Of a DNA stretch of 44,927 bases, positions 25,608 to 33,031 are shown piece after piece. The stretch's first letter is position 1. Each line of letters opens with the position of its first letter. The stretch covers positions 1-44,927 of the forward strand of contig JBLHKS010000038.1 of the NCBI GenBank assembly GCA_047620505.1, in the 5' to 3' direction. The notes beneath the pieces are model-generated. The model was not told where the DNA came from. It worked only from the letters and a program-made list of their open reading frames with translations, and searched no databases. Source of the DNA: JBLHKS01 sp047620505. Lineage in GTDB: Bacteria > Verrucomicrobiota > Verrucomicrobiia > Verrucomicrobiales > DEV007. The translations under genes and the position numbers were made by a program.

Positions 25608-26204
25608 ATGAAACTGTTTCTCGCCAGACTTCCCAAAAGCCTCTTCCTTCACTCGAAGGGCCGTGTCGCCATCCTTGCCGTGGTCGTGGTGGCTTTGGGC
25701 GTGCAATGGTTTACCTGGTTCAAGCGCAATCCGGTTATCGCGGTCAAGCAGGCAGAAATTCAGGCGATTCTTGAGCTGGAGGCGGAGGTTCGGACGATGG
25801 AAGCAGATTGGTCCGAGGAAGAAGCGGAAAAAGTCGCTTCCAGGCTGAGGGATGCCCAGGCGCAGCTTTTTGACGGCGATCCAAAATCGTCGACCTGGTC
25901 GGCGCAGATTCAGAACCCGCCGCAAATCCCGGGGATGGAAGTCTCGGTTCGGCCGGAATCGACGATCGAACATCCCGAGTATGCCGACAAGCTTGAGATT
26001 CTACCGACGGTCTGGATGTTGAAGCAGGTTTCCGAGGACGCCGACATTTTCAGCGCGGTGCTCGTCATCATGAATAATCTAGCGACGAGGCAACAAAAGT
26101 GGATGGACCTGAGTGAGCTTATTATAAATGGGAATGAAGAGGCACCAAGCGAGGCCCAATTCCAAATGCGGCTCTGGTTTAGAAAGCAGGAGCCCGCATT
26201 GTGA
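25608..26204 (+). CDS. PilO/GspM-like inner-membrane assembly protein
   Basis: 198 residues with a basic cytoplasmic start, a transmembrane helix at about 20-38 (GRVAILAVVVVALGVQWF), a coiled-coil segment (about 45-85) and a small periplasmic domain. Size and topology fit PilO, the partner of PilN. Sequence identity is low in this family, so the call rests mainly on its place between the PilMN fusion (5 bp gap) and the PilP-like gene (4-bp overlap). Confidence 0.68.
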   Translation: MKLFLARLPKSLFLHSKGRVAILAVVVVALGVQWFTWFKRNPVIAVKQAEIQAILELEAEVRTMEADWSEEEAEKVASRLRDAQAQLFDGDPKSSTWSAQIQNPPQIPGMEVSVRPESTIEHPEYADKLEILPTVWMLKQVSEDADIFSAVLVIMNNLATRQQKWMDLSELIINGNEEAPSEAQFQMRLWFRKQEPAL

Positions 26205-26704
26205 TCAACAAGATACTGCGCAATCCCTGGGTAGTGGGCGTGATGGTGGTGGTGGCGTTGATCGTGATGTTCTATCAGGCACCGCCGAGTTGGTTCTCCA
26301 GCTCCGACGATGAGGCCGCGAACGCCGCGGGGGCCAAAGAATCCGGTTCCGAGGAAGAAGAGCCAGAAGGAGAGCCGAAAATTGAGTTCTCAGACATCGT
26401 TTGGATTCAAGGCTTGAGCAGGGACCCATTTCGACCAGCCCGCAGGTTGCTCCCCGTGGCTGCGATTGACGCGAGTAAACAGATTGAGTTGAAACTCAGC
26501 GCGGTCTGGATCCAGGACAGCGGACGGTGGGCGATTTTGAACGGTCGCATTGTCGCCAAAGGCGATAGGATCCTGGACTATCAGGTAGAGGCTATCTACG
26601 AGAATCGCGTCGTGGTTGTGGGCCCAGAGGGTCGGATGGATGTGCCGTATGGGAATCCTCGAGCCGCGAACCGTGGTCCGGTGGTGCCTGAGCCTGAGCA
26701 GTGA
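26201..26704 (+). CDS. PilP/GspC/MshK-like protein linking platform to secretin
   Basis: 167 residues from GTG 26201, overlapping the previous stop. There is a transmembrane helix at about 8-28 and an acidic linker (SEEEEPEGE). A compact beta domain of the GspC homology-region type follows, with DPFRPARR, then SAVWIQDSGRWAILNGRIVAKGD and YENRVVVVGPEGR. Such proteins bind the N-terminal domain of the secretin and connect it to PilN/PilO. The gene lies directly before the secretin region, in the expected order. Confidence 0.75.
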   Translation: MINKILRNPWVVGVMVVVALIVMFYQAPPSWFSSSDDEAANAAGAKESGSEEEEPEGEPKIEFSDIVWIQGLSRDPFRPARRLLPVAAIDASKQIELKLSAVWIQDSGRWAILNGRIVAKGDRILDYQVEAIYENRVVVVGPEGRMDVPYGNPRAANRGPVVPEPEQ

Positions 26705-26746
26705 GAATTCCGCACCGGTGGAAATCACGCGACTTCAGATATATTA

Positions 26747-26760
26747 ATTATGGAAATTAT
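26747..26760 (+). promoter_or_regulatory. Copy 5 of the AT-rich element, before the secretin gene
   Basis: An exact copy of ATTATGGAAATTAT. The flanking bases (ATATTA before it) also match those of copy 2 read on its own strand. It is 234 bp upstream of the secretin start, in a 289-bp gap (26705-26993) that otherwise shows no gene, which implies that the secretin has its own promoter. Confidence 0.65.
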
Positions 26761-26980
26761 AGAAAAAGCTTGCAATCTTACTCATATTAAGTAATTCTAT
26801 GCATGAGCCGGGATAGATGATGAGCTGGTAATTAGACCGCACCCAATCAGAACCAAATGCATCCGCCACACAACGCCACCCAATTGCTCTTGGCCTCTTT
26901 GACGCGGTTCAGAATTTTTGAAGGGTGGAAAAAGCTGGCCCACTTTGGCTGCAATGCTCAAACCCGGTCTCAAACAGATT

Positions 26981-26985
26981 GGAGG
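26981..26985 (+). promoter_or_regulatory. Strong Shine-Dalgarno site that fixes the secretin start
   Basis: GGAGG lies 8 bases before the ATG at 26994. Few genes in this window have such a clear site. It supports 26994 over the in-frame upstream start at 26925. Confidence 0.8.
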
Positions 26986-26993
26986 AATCGCAT

Positions 26994-29033
26994 ATGAATC
27001 CAAAAGACTTCGCAATGCTGTTCGCTTCGTGCGCCTTAGCCGTTTTGATGGTTTTAGGCTCTTGGCTCTACAGCAAATCGGGAGATGACGACGACGCATC
27101 GGCGGATGCGAGTGAGTCGCAAGTCCCAGTCGATGCCGCAGCGATAAATGCGCCGCCCCAATTGTCCGAAGTATCGGGCATGTCGACGGCTCAAGCTGAT
27201 CGCATTTCTCTGGCTCTGGTCCAAATGGAAGAGCGGTTGAACGAGTTGGCAGTTACTGGCGCGAAACGCGATGCCTCAGACTCAGACTCAGACTCAGACT
27301 CAGACTCAGACTCAGACTCAGACTCAGACTCAGACTCAGACTCAGCCGACGCTGATCTGGCCCTGACCGCCGCCCCGGTTGGAGCAGCCTTCACCATTGC
27401 CGAACCCGACCAAGCGATTACTCCCGAACCGGCAGCAGCTGCTGGCGAACCGGACGCTGCGAGCACGCCGTCTTCGGCCGCGGCTGGCATCAGGCCTGAA
27501 ACACGGATCCATCCAGCTGAATTCAAGCCACTCACGCCCGCTTACGGCATACAGCCGGGTTCAGAGCCGCCCGAAATTGAAACCGAGACCTTGCCCGATC
27601 GACTGGACTCCCCAACCTCCGAAACTACTCGAACCGTGGACTCCGAAGGACGGGAACTTTACTCCTTTCGCGCTGAGAACATTGAGATCGCCCAGGCTCT
27701 GGCCATGTTTTCCAGGGCTAACGGACTCAACATCGTTCCCGACCTCGATGTTATCGGGAACATCACCGTCGACCTTCACGAACTACCGCTCGAAGCCATG
27801 ATGTCGGCCTTTCTCGACGCGCACGGCTTTTCATGGGAGCAGAACGACCGGCTGATTCTGGTCCACAGGATGGACACCCAGCTCTTTTCGATCGACTACC
27901 CACGCCTCGTGCGCAGCGGCTCTGGCTACAGCTCGGCCTCCCTCAGTGGAGCCAGCGGAGGAGAGAGCGGCGGAGGGGGGGGCGGCGGAGGTGGAGGTGG
28001 TAGTGGTGGCGGAGGAGCAGCGGGCGGTGGCGGTGGCGGTGGCGGTGGCGGTGGCGGTGGAACCTCAATTACCCAAGAGGATAACATCGACTTCTGGAAA
28101 GAGCTGGAAGAGCAGCTGGACCAAATTGCCTCGCCAGACGGCAAAGTGCTGATCGACAAAATGAGCGGCCTGGTTCAGGTGACCGACCGGCCTCGCGTGC
28201 TCAAACAAATTGCCGAGTTTCTGGAGCAGATGAATGAACGCGTGCAGCGGCAGGTCGATATCGAAGCAAGGATTTACGAAGTCACTCTGGGAAAACAGTT
28301 CCAGCTGGGTGTCGACTGGCAGATGGTGATGAAAGATGTCGGACTGCCCGGAGGCCTCCCCAGTGCCCACGGCGTTCCTGATCTTCTCCTCGGCTCAAAT
28401 CAAGTCGTTCGGACTCCGAGTGGAGGCATCACTCCATTGAATCCGGCAGTGGTGGCCAAGATCGGCTACCGCAACGAATACTTGCAAGTGGCGGCAACGA
28501 TCGAGGCCTTGAAAAAACAAGGCGAAGTCCGGTCTGTCTCTCAACCTCGTCTGCGTTCGCTCAACAATCAGATGGCGGTTATCAAGGTCGGTACTGAGCG
28601 CCCGTTCTTCAATTCATCCAGCGGCTTCGTCGCCGGAAACGGCGGTAGCCCGGGAGGCACCTTTGAGAATTCATCTTTCGAAATGATCACCGTCGGCACG
28701 ATTCTTTCGATCACTCCCCAGATCTCCGACGACGGGGAGATCACCTTGGACATCTCGCCGGTTATTACGAGTCTCGTCGGGGTCGAAGCATCTCAGAACG
28801 GCACGACGACCGCGCCGGTTCTTGATGTGAAGCAAAGCTCATCGCTGATCCGCGTTTTTGACGGCGAGACCATCATCATCGGCGGGTTGATTCAAGACAA
28901 GATCACGAAAACCAATCGTTCCATTCCGCTGCTCGGCGACGTGCCGCTGCTTGGCAAGGCTTTCTCAGGCACGATTGAGTCTGCCCATAAGTCAGAGCTG
29001 ATCATTTTCCTGACGCCAAGGATTGTCGAATAG
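26994..29033 (+). CDS. Secretin (PilQ/GspD/MshL-like) with Ser-Asp repeat and glycine run
   Basis: 679 residues. An N-terminal hydrophobic segment (about 8-28) lacks an obvious signal-peptidase site. There are then an acidic, low-complexity region and a (Ser-Asp)n tract (about 95-117), a STN/secretin N-type domain (about 226-292, from ENIEIAQALAMFSRANGLNI), a glycine-rich stretch (about 325-357), a second N-type domain (MSGLVQVTDRPRVLKQI) and the secretin domain (about 419-679). The last has DIEARIYEVTLG, the lip VPLLG motif and the terminal ELIIFLTPRIVE. It should form the outer-membrane channel for the fibre. The repeats may let the length of flexible linkers vary. Convergent with the lipoprotein gene that follows. 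Confidence 0.9.
   Translation: MNPKDFAMLFASCALAVLMVLGSWLYSKSGDDDDASADASESQVPVDAAAINAPPQLSEVSGMSTAQADRISLALVQMEERLNELAVTGAKRDASDSDSDSDSDSDSDSDSDSDSDSADADLALTAAPVGAAFTIAEPDQAITPEPAAAAGEPDAASTPSSAAAGIRPETRIHPAEFKPLTPAYGIQPGSEPPEIETETLPDRLDSPTSETTRTVDSEGRELYSFRAENIEIAQALAMFSRANGLNIVPDLDVIGNITVDLHELPLEAMMSAFLDAHGFSWEQNDRLILVHRMDTQLFSIDYPRLVRSGSGYSSASLSGASGGESGGGGGGGGGGGSGGGGAAGGGGGGGGGGGGGTSITQEDNIDFWKELEEQLDQIASPDGKVLIDKMSGLVQVTDRPRVLKQIAEFLEQMNERVQRQVDIEARIYEVTLGKQFQLGVDWQMVMKDVGLPGGLPSAHGVPDLLLGSNQVVRTPSGGITPLNPAVVAKIGYRNEYLQVAATIEALKKQGEVRSVSQPRLRSLNNQMAVIKVGTERPFFNSSSGFVAGNGGSPGGTFENSSFEMITVGTILSITPQISDDGEITLDISPVITSLVGVEASQNGTTTAPVLDVKQSSSLIRVFDGETIIIGGLIQDKITKTNRSIPLLGDVPLLGKAFSGTIESAHKSELIIFLTPRIVE
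27276..27345 (+). repeat. Hexanucleotide tandem repeat (TCAGAC)n encoding Ser-Asp
   Basis: About 11.7 uninterrupted copies of TCAGAC, 70 bp, with no base changes. They encode alternating Ser and Asp in the secretin. A six-base unit keeps the frame, so copy number could change by slippage and alter only length. Perfect copies suggest recent expansion. Confidence 0.9.
27967..28061 (+). repeat. Glycine-codon-rich repeat with a G8 run, inside the secretin gene
   Basis: A GG-rich tract encoding about 30 residues that are nearly all glycine. It includes a run of eight G (27975-27982) and about six copies of GGCGGT (from 28023). Length change in the hexamer part is frame-neutral. Loss or gain of a single G in the G8 run would shift the frame before the secretin channel domain and inactivate it. 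Confidence 0.85.
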
Positions 29034-29050
29034 GGCGACATCGGCCTTTC

Positions 29051-29851
29051 TTATCGTGGCTCCCGCGAATCCGGATCCTGAATCCATGTTTCTTTCGATT
29101 TGTCCCACGTTTCAAACCAGCGCGAAGCGATCGTGACGGTGATCGTCCCGTCGAACCAGGATTTCGTTTCGCGGGGAGTTTCTACCTTGAATTCGTAAAC
29201 GGTTGGGATCTCAACATTGTAAGGCATCGTAAAAGAATCGACCGTGCCGGAGATCGCCGGGTCCTCGCATTTTGAGTGCTTGAACATGTGGACGAGGACG
29301 CTCCCTTCGCCGTACATCTGGCCTGTAGAGATAAGTCGATAACGGACGACGTCTTCCGGGCTTATCGTAATATGAATTTTGTTATCATTCGGCTCGAAAT
29401 AGGAACCGGTGTGCATTGGAAATAGATTTTCGACCAATTCCAAAGGAGCTTGATCGGAACCAGGCGCGCGTCCGAGCAGTTTGATCATCATCGATCCAGC
29501 AGTCTCGTCCATCTGCGCCTCGTCCGGCTCAAGGTGGTTGAGATAGGCAAAACATTCCGATAACGAAATAAAGTGATCGGAATTCTGGCCTGTAGGCTCG
29601 CCGGATTTCACGTCGACCTTTAAATTCAGCTCCACCACCTCGCGGACGCTGCGTTTGTCGTCTCCCACGCTGTCTCCGCCACCCGAACTTGTTCCGCCGC
29701 CCGCGTCTGCGGATGAGCTGCTTCCGCCATCCCCACCGCCGCCGTTTCCGCCGCCACCGGAGCCGGTTTCGTCATCGTCTCGCGGCGAGCAGCTGCTGAT
29801 GGCGATCGCCAGCCCGATTCCGAGACACTTCAAGAGGTTTGCTGTTTTCAT
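29051..29851 (-). CDS. Probable lipoprotein with Gly/Ser-rich linker, unknown function
   Basis: From ATG 29851, 266 residues. The leader ends in a lipobox (IAISSC), so Cys should be lipidated. An acidic, Gly/Ser-rich linker of about 45 residues follows. The rest is a soluble domain I do not recognise, with FISLSECFAYLNHLEPDEAQM and a C-terminal FDGTITVTIASRWFETWDK strand region. I rejected the longer start at 29959 because it adds residues before the leader. Its 3' end is 17 bp from the end of the secretin gene, so the two are convergent rather than an operon. Confidence 0.6.
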   Translation of the reverse strand: MKTANLLKCLGIGLAIAISSCSPRDDDETGSGGGGNGGGGDGGSSSSADAGGGTSSGGGDSVGDDKRSVREVVELNLKVDVKSGEPTGQNSDHFISLSECFAYLNHLEPDEAQMDETAGSMMIKLLGRAPGSDQAPLELVENLFPMHTGSYFEPNDNKIHITISPEDVVRYRLISTGQMYGEGSVLVHMFKHSKCEDPAISGTVDSFTMPYNVEIPTVYEFKVETPRETKSWFDGTITVTIASRWFETWDKSKETWIQDPDSREPR

Positions 29852-29877
29852 GAAGAGGCAAACCGCGCGAATCGCCA

Positions 29878-30894
29878 GTGGTTGCGAGCAATTCGCTTGC
29901 GTCCACCTTTGGAGTCGTGGATAGCCCAAGAGTGAATTTCGCCTCCTCGCTTTCCGCATTTCTCAAAGGTGCCGCCATGGGCGCGGCGAACGTGATCCCA
30001 GGAGTTTCCGGCGGGACGGTCGCCTTCATCACGGGAATTTACGAACGGCTGATCAACTCGGTAAAGTCCTTCGACGGCAAAGCAATCAAGCTGCTTTTCA
30101 CTTTCCGAATCCGCGAATTCGCCAAGCACACAGACGTCATTTTTCTCGCGCTGATCATGCTCGGTGCGTTGACGAGTATCCTCAGTCTCGCCAAATACGT
30201 CTTCAAACCTGCGTTCGCGACCGAGCACGGCAAAACCTTACTCTGGGCGCTGTTCTTCGGCCTCATCGCCGCGTCAATTCCGGCCGTTGGAAAGATGGTT
30301 CGCAAGTGGGGAACGTCACGAGTGATCTGTGCGCTGGTCGGCTGCGCGGTCGCCGTTTCGATGGCATTTCTCGGCCAGGCGCAGGGTAGCGAAAACTTCT
30401 TCTACCTCTGCCTCTGCGGTGTCGTCGCCATGTGCAGCATGATCATTCCTGGCCTCAGCGGCTCGTTCGTTCTCCTGCTCATGGGCAATTACGAATTGAT
30501 CATGGTCAACGCCGTCGACAGCCTCACCAGCGACTTCGGCGGAGCGATCAAACTGCTGATTCCAGTGGCGATCGGTGCCGTCGTCGGCCTCATCGCGCTG
30601 TCGCATTTTTTGAGCTGGCTCTTTCGAAATTACCACGACATCGCTGTTTCGCTGATCGCTGGATTCATCGCAGGTTCGCTAGTCGTGATTTATCCGTGGA
30701 AGGACCCGCGAGAGATCGTTGTGGGAGAAAAAACGAAGATCGTCGGCTTCGAAAACTGGCGTCTGCCCGACTTCTCAAGCGTCTGGGACTGGGCCGCGAT
30801 CGGCCTGATCGTCGTAGGGGCCGTGCTCGTTTTCTTGCTCGATAAATGCGCGCCCAAGAAAGAAGAATCCGAACCTGAGCCAACCGAATCATGA
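29878..30894 (+). CDS. DUF368 polyprenyl-phosphate transporter family (PopT-like)
   Basis: A polytopic membrane protein of about 338 residues. The hallmark KGAAMGAANVIPGVSGGTVAFITGIYERLI segment of DUF368 lies near the N-terminus, and a second motif MIIPGLSGSFVLLLMGNYE is an inverted-repeat-like counterpart. DUF368 proteins recycle undecaprenyl phosphate across the inner membrane. No ATG is suitably placed. GTG 29878 is used here, and GTG 29932 (19 codons further in) is equally possible. It overlaps the next gene by ATGA, but the functional link to that transporter is unclear. Confidence 0.78.
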   Translation: MVASNSLASTFGVVDSPRVNFASSLSAFLKGAAMGAANVIPGVSGGTVAFITGIYERLINSVKSFDGKAIKLLFTFRIREFAKHTDVIFLALIMLGALTSILSLAKYVFKPAFATEHGKTLLWALFFGLIAASIPAVGKMVRKWGTSRVICALVGCAVAVSMAFLGQAQGSENFFYLCLCGVVAMCSMIIPGLSGSFVLLLMGNYELIMVNAVDSLTSDFGGAIKLLIPVAIGAVVGLIALSHFLSWLFRNYHDIAVSLIAGFIAGSLVVIYPWKDPREIVVGEKTKIVGFENWRLPDFSSVWDWAAIGLIVVGAVLVFLLDKCAPKKEESEPEPTES

Positions 30895-31694
30895 AAAATA
30901 GATTAACGACTTTCCTCGCGGCCGCCTCAGCAGCTGCTGGACTCACATTCTTCGCCGGGTGCGACAACGGAAACCCAAGCGACGTGCTCGTGATCGGCAT
31001 GGAGCTGTCCTACCCGCCCTTCGAGTTGAAAGACGAGACCGGTAAGCCCGTAGGAATCAGCGTCGACATGGCTGAGGCGCTTTCCGAGCATCTCGGGATG
31101 CCGCTCGAGATTCGCGACATGAGCTTTACCGGCTTGATTCCGGCGTTAGAAACGGACCGTGTCGATTGCATAATTTCATCGATGACGATCACCACCGATC
31201 GCGCTAAGCAGATCAGTTTCAGCGATCCCTACGTCAAAACTGGAATCTGCATGCTCGTCCAAAAAAACGGCGGCATACTGACGGTCGACCAGCTCAATCA
31301 GAAAGGCCGACGCGTTGCCTGCAAGACTGGAACGACCGGCCACATTTTCGCCGAAGAACATCTGCCTGAAGCCGACTTGGCGGTCTTCGAAGACCATTCG
31401 CTCTGCGCGCTCGAAGTTCACCAGGGCAAGTCAGACGCCTTCATTTACGACCAGATCTCGATCGCTCAATTCGCCTTCGACGAGTATCCGGAAACGACCA
31501 AAGCCTACCTCGCGCCAATCCAGGTTGAAACTTGGGGAGTCGGCGTTCGCAAAGGCAACCAGCAGCTGCTGGACGACATTAACGCGTTCATCAAAATGTA
31601 CCGGGAAAAAGGCGGCTTTGACGCGCTTGCTGATAAATGGATGAGCGACTCCAAGGCGAATTTTGAGCAGCTCGGAGTGGAATTCGTGTTTTAA
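30891..31694 (+). CDS. Polar amino-acid ABC transporter substrate-binding lipoprotein
   Basis: 267 residues with a lipobox (FFAGC) after a short leader, so the mature protein is membrane-anchored. SBP family 3 landmarks are IGMELSYPPFELKDETGKPVGISVDMAEAL, the ligand-binding DRVDCIISSMTITTDRAKQISFSDPY and a GTTGHIFAEEHLP hinge. It should bind an amino acid or a related small polar compound. The permease and ATPase genes of the same system follow, but only after a toxin-antitoxin pair lying between them. Confidence 0.88.
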   Translation: MKNRLTTFLAAASAAAGLTFFAGCDNGNPSDVLVIGMELSYPPFELKDETGKPVGISVDMAEALSEHLGMPLEIRDMSFTGLIPALETDRVDCIISSMTITTDRAKQISFSDPYVKTGICMLVQKNGGILTVDQLNQKGRRVACKTGTTGHIFAEEHLPEADLAVFEDHSLCALEVHQGKSDAFIYDQISIAQFAFDEYPETTKAYLAPIQVETWGVGVRKGNQQLLDDINAFIKMYREKGGFDALADKWMSDSKANFEQLGVEFVF

Positions 31695-31732
31695 GTTGGC
31701 TTGTTCAAAATATTGAAGCTAAATTTTGGCTA

Positions 31733-31990
31733 ATGAACGTCACACTCGCAGACTCTGACCTTCAATTCGTAAACGATCAGTTGTCTCTGGGCGAATTCGA
31801 ATCGGCAGATGAAATTGTCGCGCAAGGCCTGCAGCGGCTGCGTGTCGAAAAGATTATCGAGGAAATAGGGTCTGAAGAGGTAGAACGAAAAATTGCGGAA
31901 GGGCTTGAAGATATTCGCGAAGGCCGCGTCGCTGAGGCGGATATTGTGTTTTCCCGGATTCAGGAAAAACTTCGTGCTCGATGGGGATGA
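31733..31990 (+). CDS. ParD-like ribbon-helix-helix antitoxin
   Basis: 85 residues. The N-terminus (NVTLADSDLQFVNDQLSLGEFESADEIVAQGLQRL) matches the CC2985/ParD antitoxin pattern: a beta strand, then two helices with a G-x-F-x-S-A-D-E turn. The acidic C-terminal helix would wrap the toxin. It ends inside the start of the following toxin gene, so the two are translationally coupled. Antitoxins of this type usually repress their own promoter. Confidence 0.8.
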   Translation: MNVTLADSDLQFVNDQLSLGEFESADEIVAQGLQRLRVEKIIEEIGSEEVERKIAEGLEDIREGRVAEADIVFSRIQEKLRARWG

Positions 31991-32280
31991 TAGGAATCGT
32001 TCTCACGCGCTCAGCTGAACGCGACATTTTTGACATTGCTGACTACATCGCTGAGCAAGGAAGCCCGTTGGCGGCTGAGCGGTTTGTAGGGAAACTCAAA
32101 GCCGAATGTGAAAAGCTTGGTCGTCTTCCGGGAAAGGGACACTTTCGCGCGGAGGTTCCGAGACCTTTAAAAGTCCTGAACTTTAAGAACTATGTGATCG
32201 TATATCGGCTGGAAAAAGAACCGGTGGAAATCGTTAGAGTTCTACACAGCAGAAGGGATTTTACCTCAATCGAGTTTTAG
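31981..32280 (+). CDS. ParE/RelE-family toxin
   Basis: About 99 residues of the RelE/ParE fold, with TRSAERDIFDIADYIAEQGSPLAAERFV as the two N-terminal helices and a YVIVYRLEKEPVEIVRVLHSRRDF strand region at the C-terminus. ParE toxins block DNA gyrase and RelE toxins cut mRNA; the closer likeness is to ParE, given the ParD partner. An alternative start at 31987 would give a textbook ATGA overlap with the antitoxin stop and may be the real one. It ends only 4 bp before the permease gene. Confidence 0.82.
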   Translation: MGMIGIVLTRSAERDIFDIADYIAEQGSPLAAERFVGKLKAECEKLGRLPGKGHFRAEVPRPLKVLNFKNYVIVYRLEKEPVEIVRVLHSRRDFTSIEF

Positions 32281-32284
32281 ATCG

Positions 32285-33031
32285 ATGCCCCGAGTCCTTC
32301 GAGAGATCCTGATTGCCCTCGGCCTCGCGGTCGTTCTCACCACCGTCGTCTGGCTGGTTCTCAATAGTGCTGTCTACAAAAGTCGTTGGGATGAAGTCTG
32401 GGCCCGGCGAACTGTGCTCTTCGGAAGCTGGCTTACAACTGTGGGAATCTCACTTGCGGCCCTCGTTCTCACGATCGTCGTTTCGATTCTGTTAGTCGCT
32501 GGCCAACGTGCTGGTTCTGTCGTTCTCAAGAGATCCTGCCAGGTCTACGTCGAATTCGTTCGCGGCACGCCGTTACTCGTTCAGCTCTACCTCTTTTTCT
32601 TCGTCGTCGCGCCAGCGATCGGCCTCCACAACGGTCATGTTGCTGGCGCAATCGTGCTCGCTGCGTTTTCTGCTGCATATCTTGCCGAAATTATTCGAGG
32701 AGGCATCGAGTCGATACCCGAAGCTCAGCGAGAGGCCGCCCGAGCAGTCGGTTTTACAACCGCGCAAGCCTACCGATTCGTCATCATCCCTCAAACGATT
32801 CGTCGCATCCTCCCGGCCACCGCCGGCGAGTTCGCCAACCTCATTAAGAATTCTTCGCTGCTCAGCGTTGTTGCTGTCTCCGAGCTAACCAAGGAAATCC
32901 GCGACGCTGCCAACATCACTTATGTTGCTTTCGAATTCTATATTCCGCTCGCAGTCGCCTACCTCATTCTAACCGTTCCAATCGCCCTCGGCGCGCGTTG
33001 GCTCGAATCAAAATTCGCGTATGCAACTTGA
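32285..33031 (+). CDS. Polar amino-acid ABC transporter permease (HisM/GlnP type)
   Basis: 248 residues with about five to six transmembrane helices. The EAA-type loop is clear (GGIESIPEAQREAARAVGFTTAQAYRFVIIPQ), the site where the ATPase docks. It is the membrane part of the transporter begun by the lipoprotein at 30891. It overlaps the ATPase gene by 11 bp. Confidence 0.88.
   Translation: MPRVLREILIALGLAVVLTTVVWLVLNSAVYKSRWDEVWARRTVLFGSWLTTVGISLAALVLTIVVSILLVAGQRAGSVVLKRSCQVYVEFVRGTPLLVQLYLFFFVVAPAIGLHNGHVAGAIVLAAFSAAYLAEIIRGGIESIPEAQREAARAVGFTTAQAYRFVIIPQTIRRILPATAGEFANLIKNSSLLSVVAVSELTKEIRDAANITYVAFEFYIPLAVAYLILTVPIALGARWLESKFAYAT

Noticed and set aside
26747..26785. Sigma54 promoter (GG/GC elements) at the AT-rich motif
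   Set aside because: The GG in the element and the nearest downstream GC are 14 bases apart rather than about 10, and the other copies do not share the GC.
27276..27345. CRISPR-like array
   Set aside because: The units are contiguous hexamers without spacers and lie in frame inside the secretin gene.
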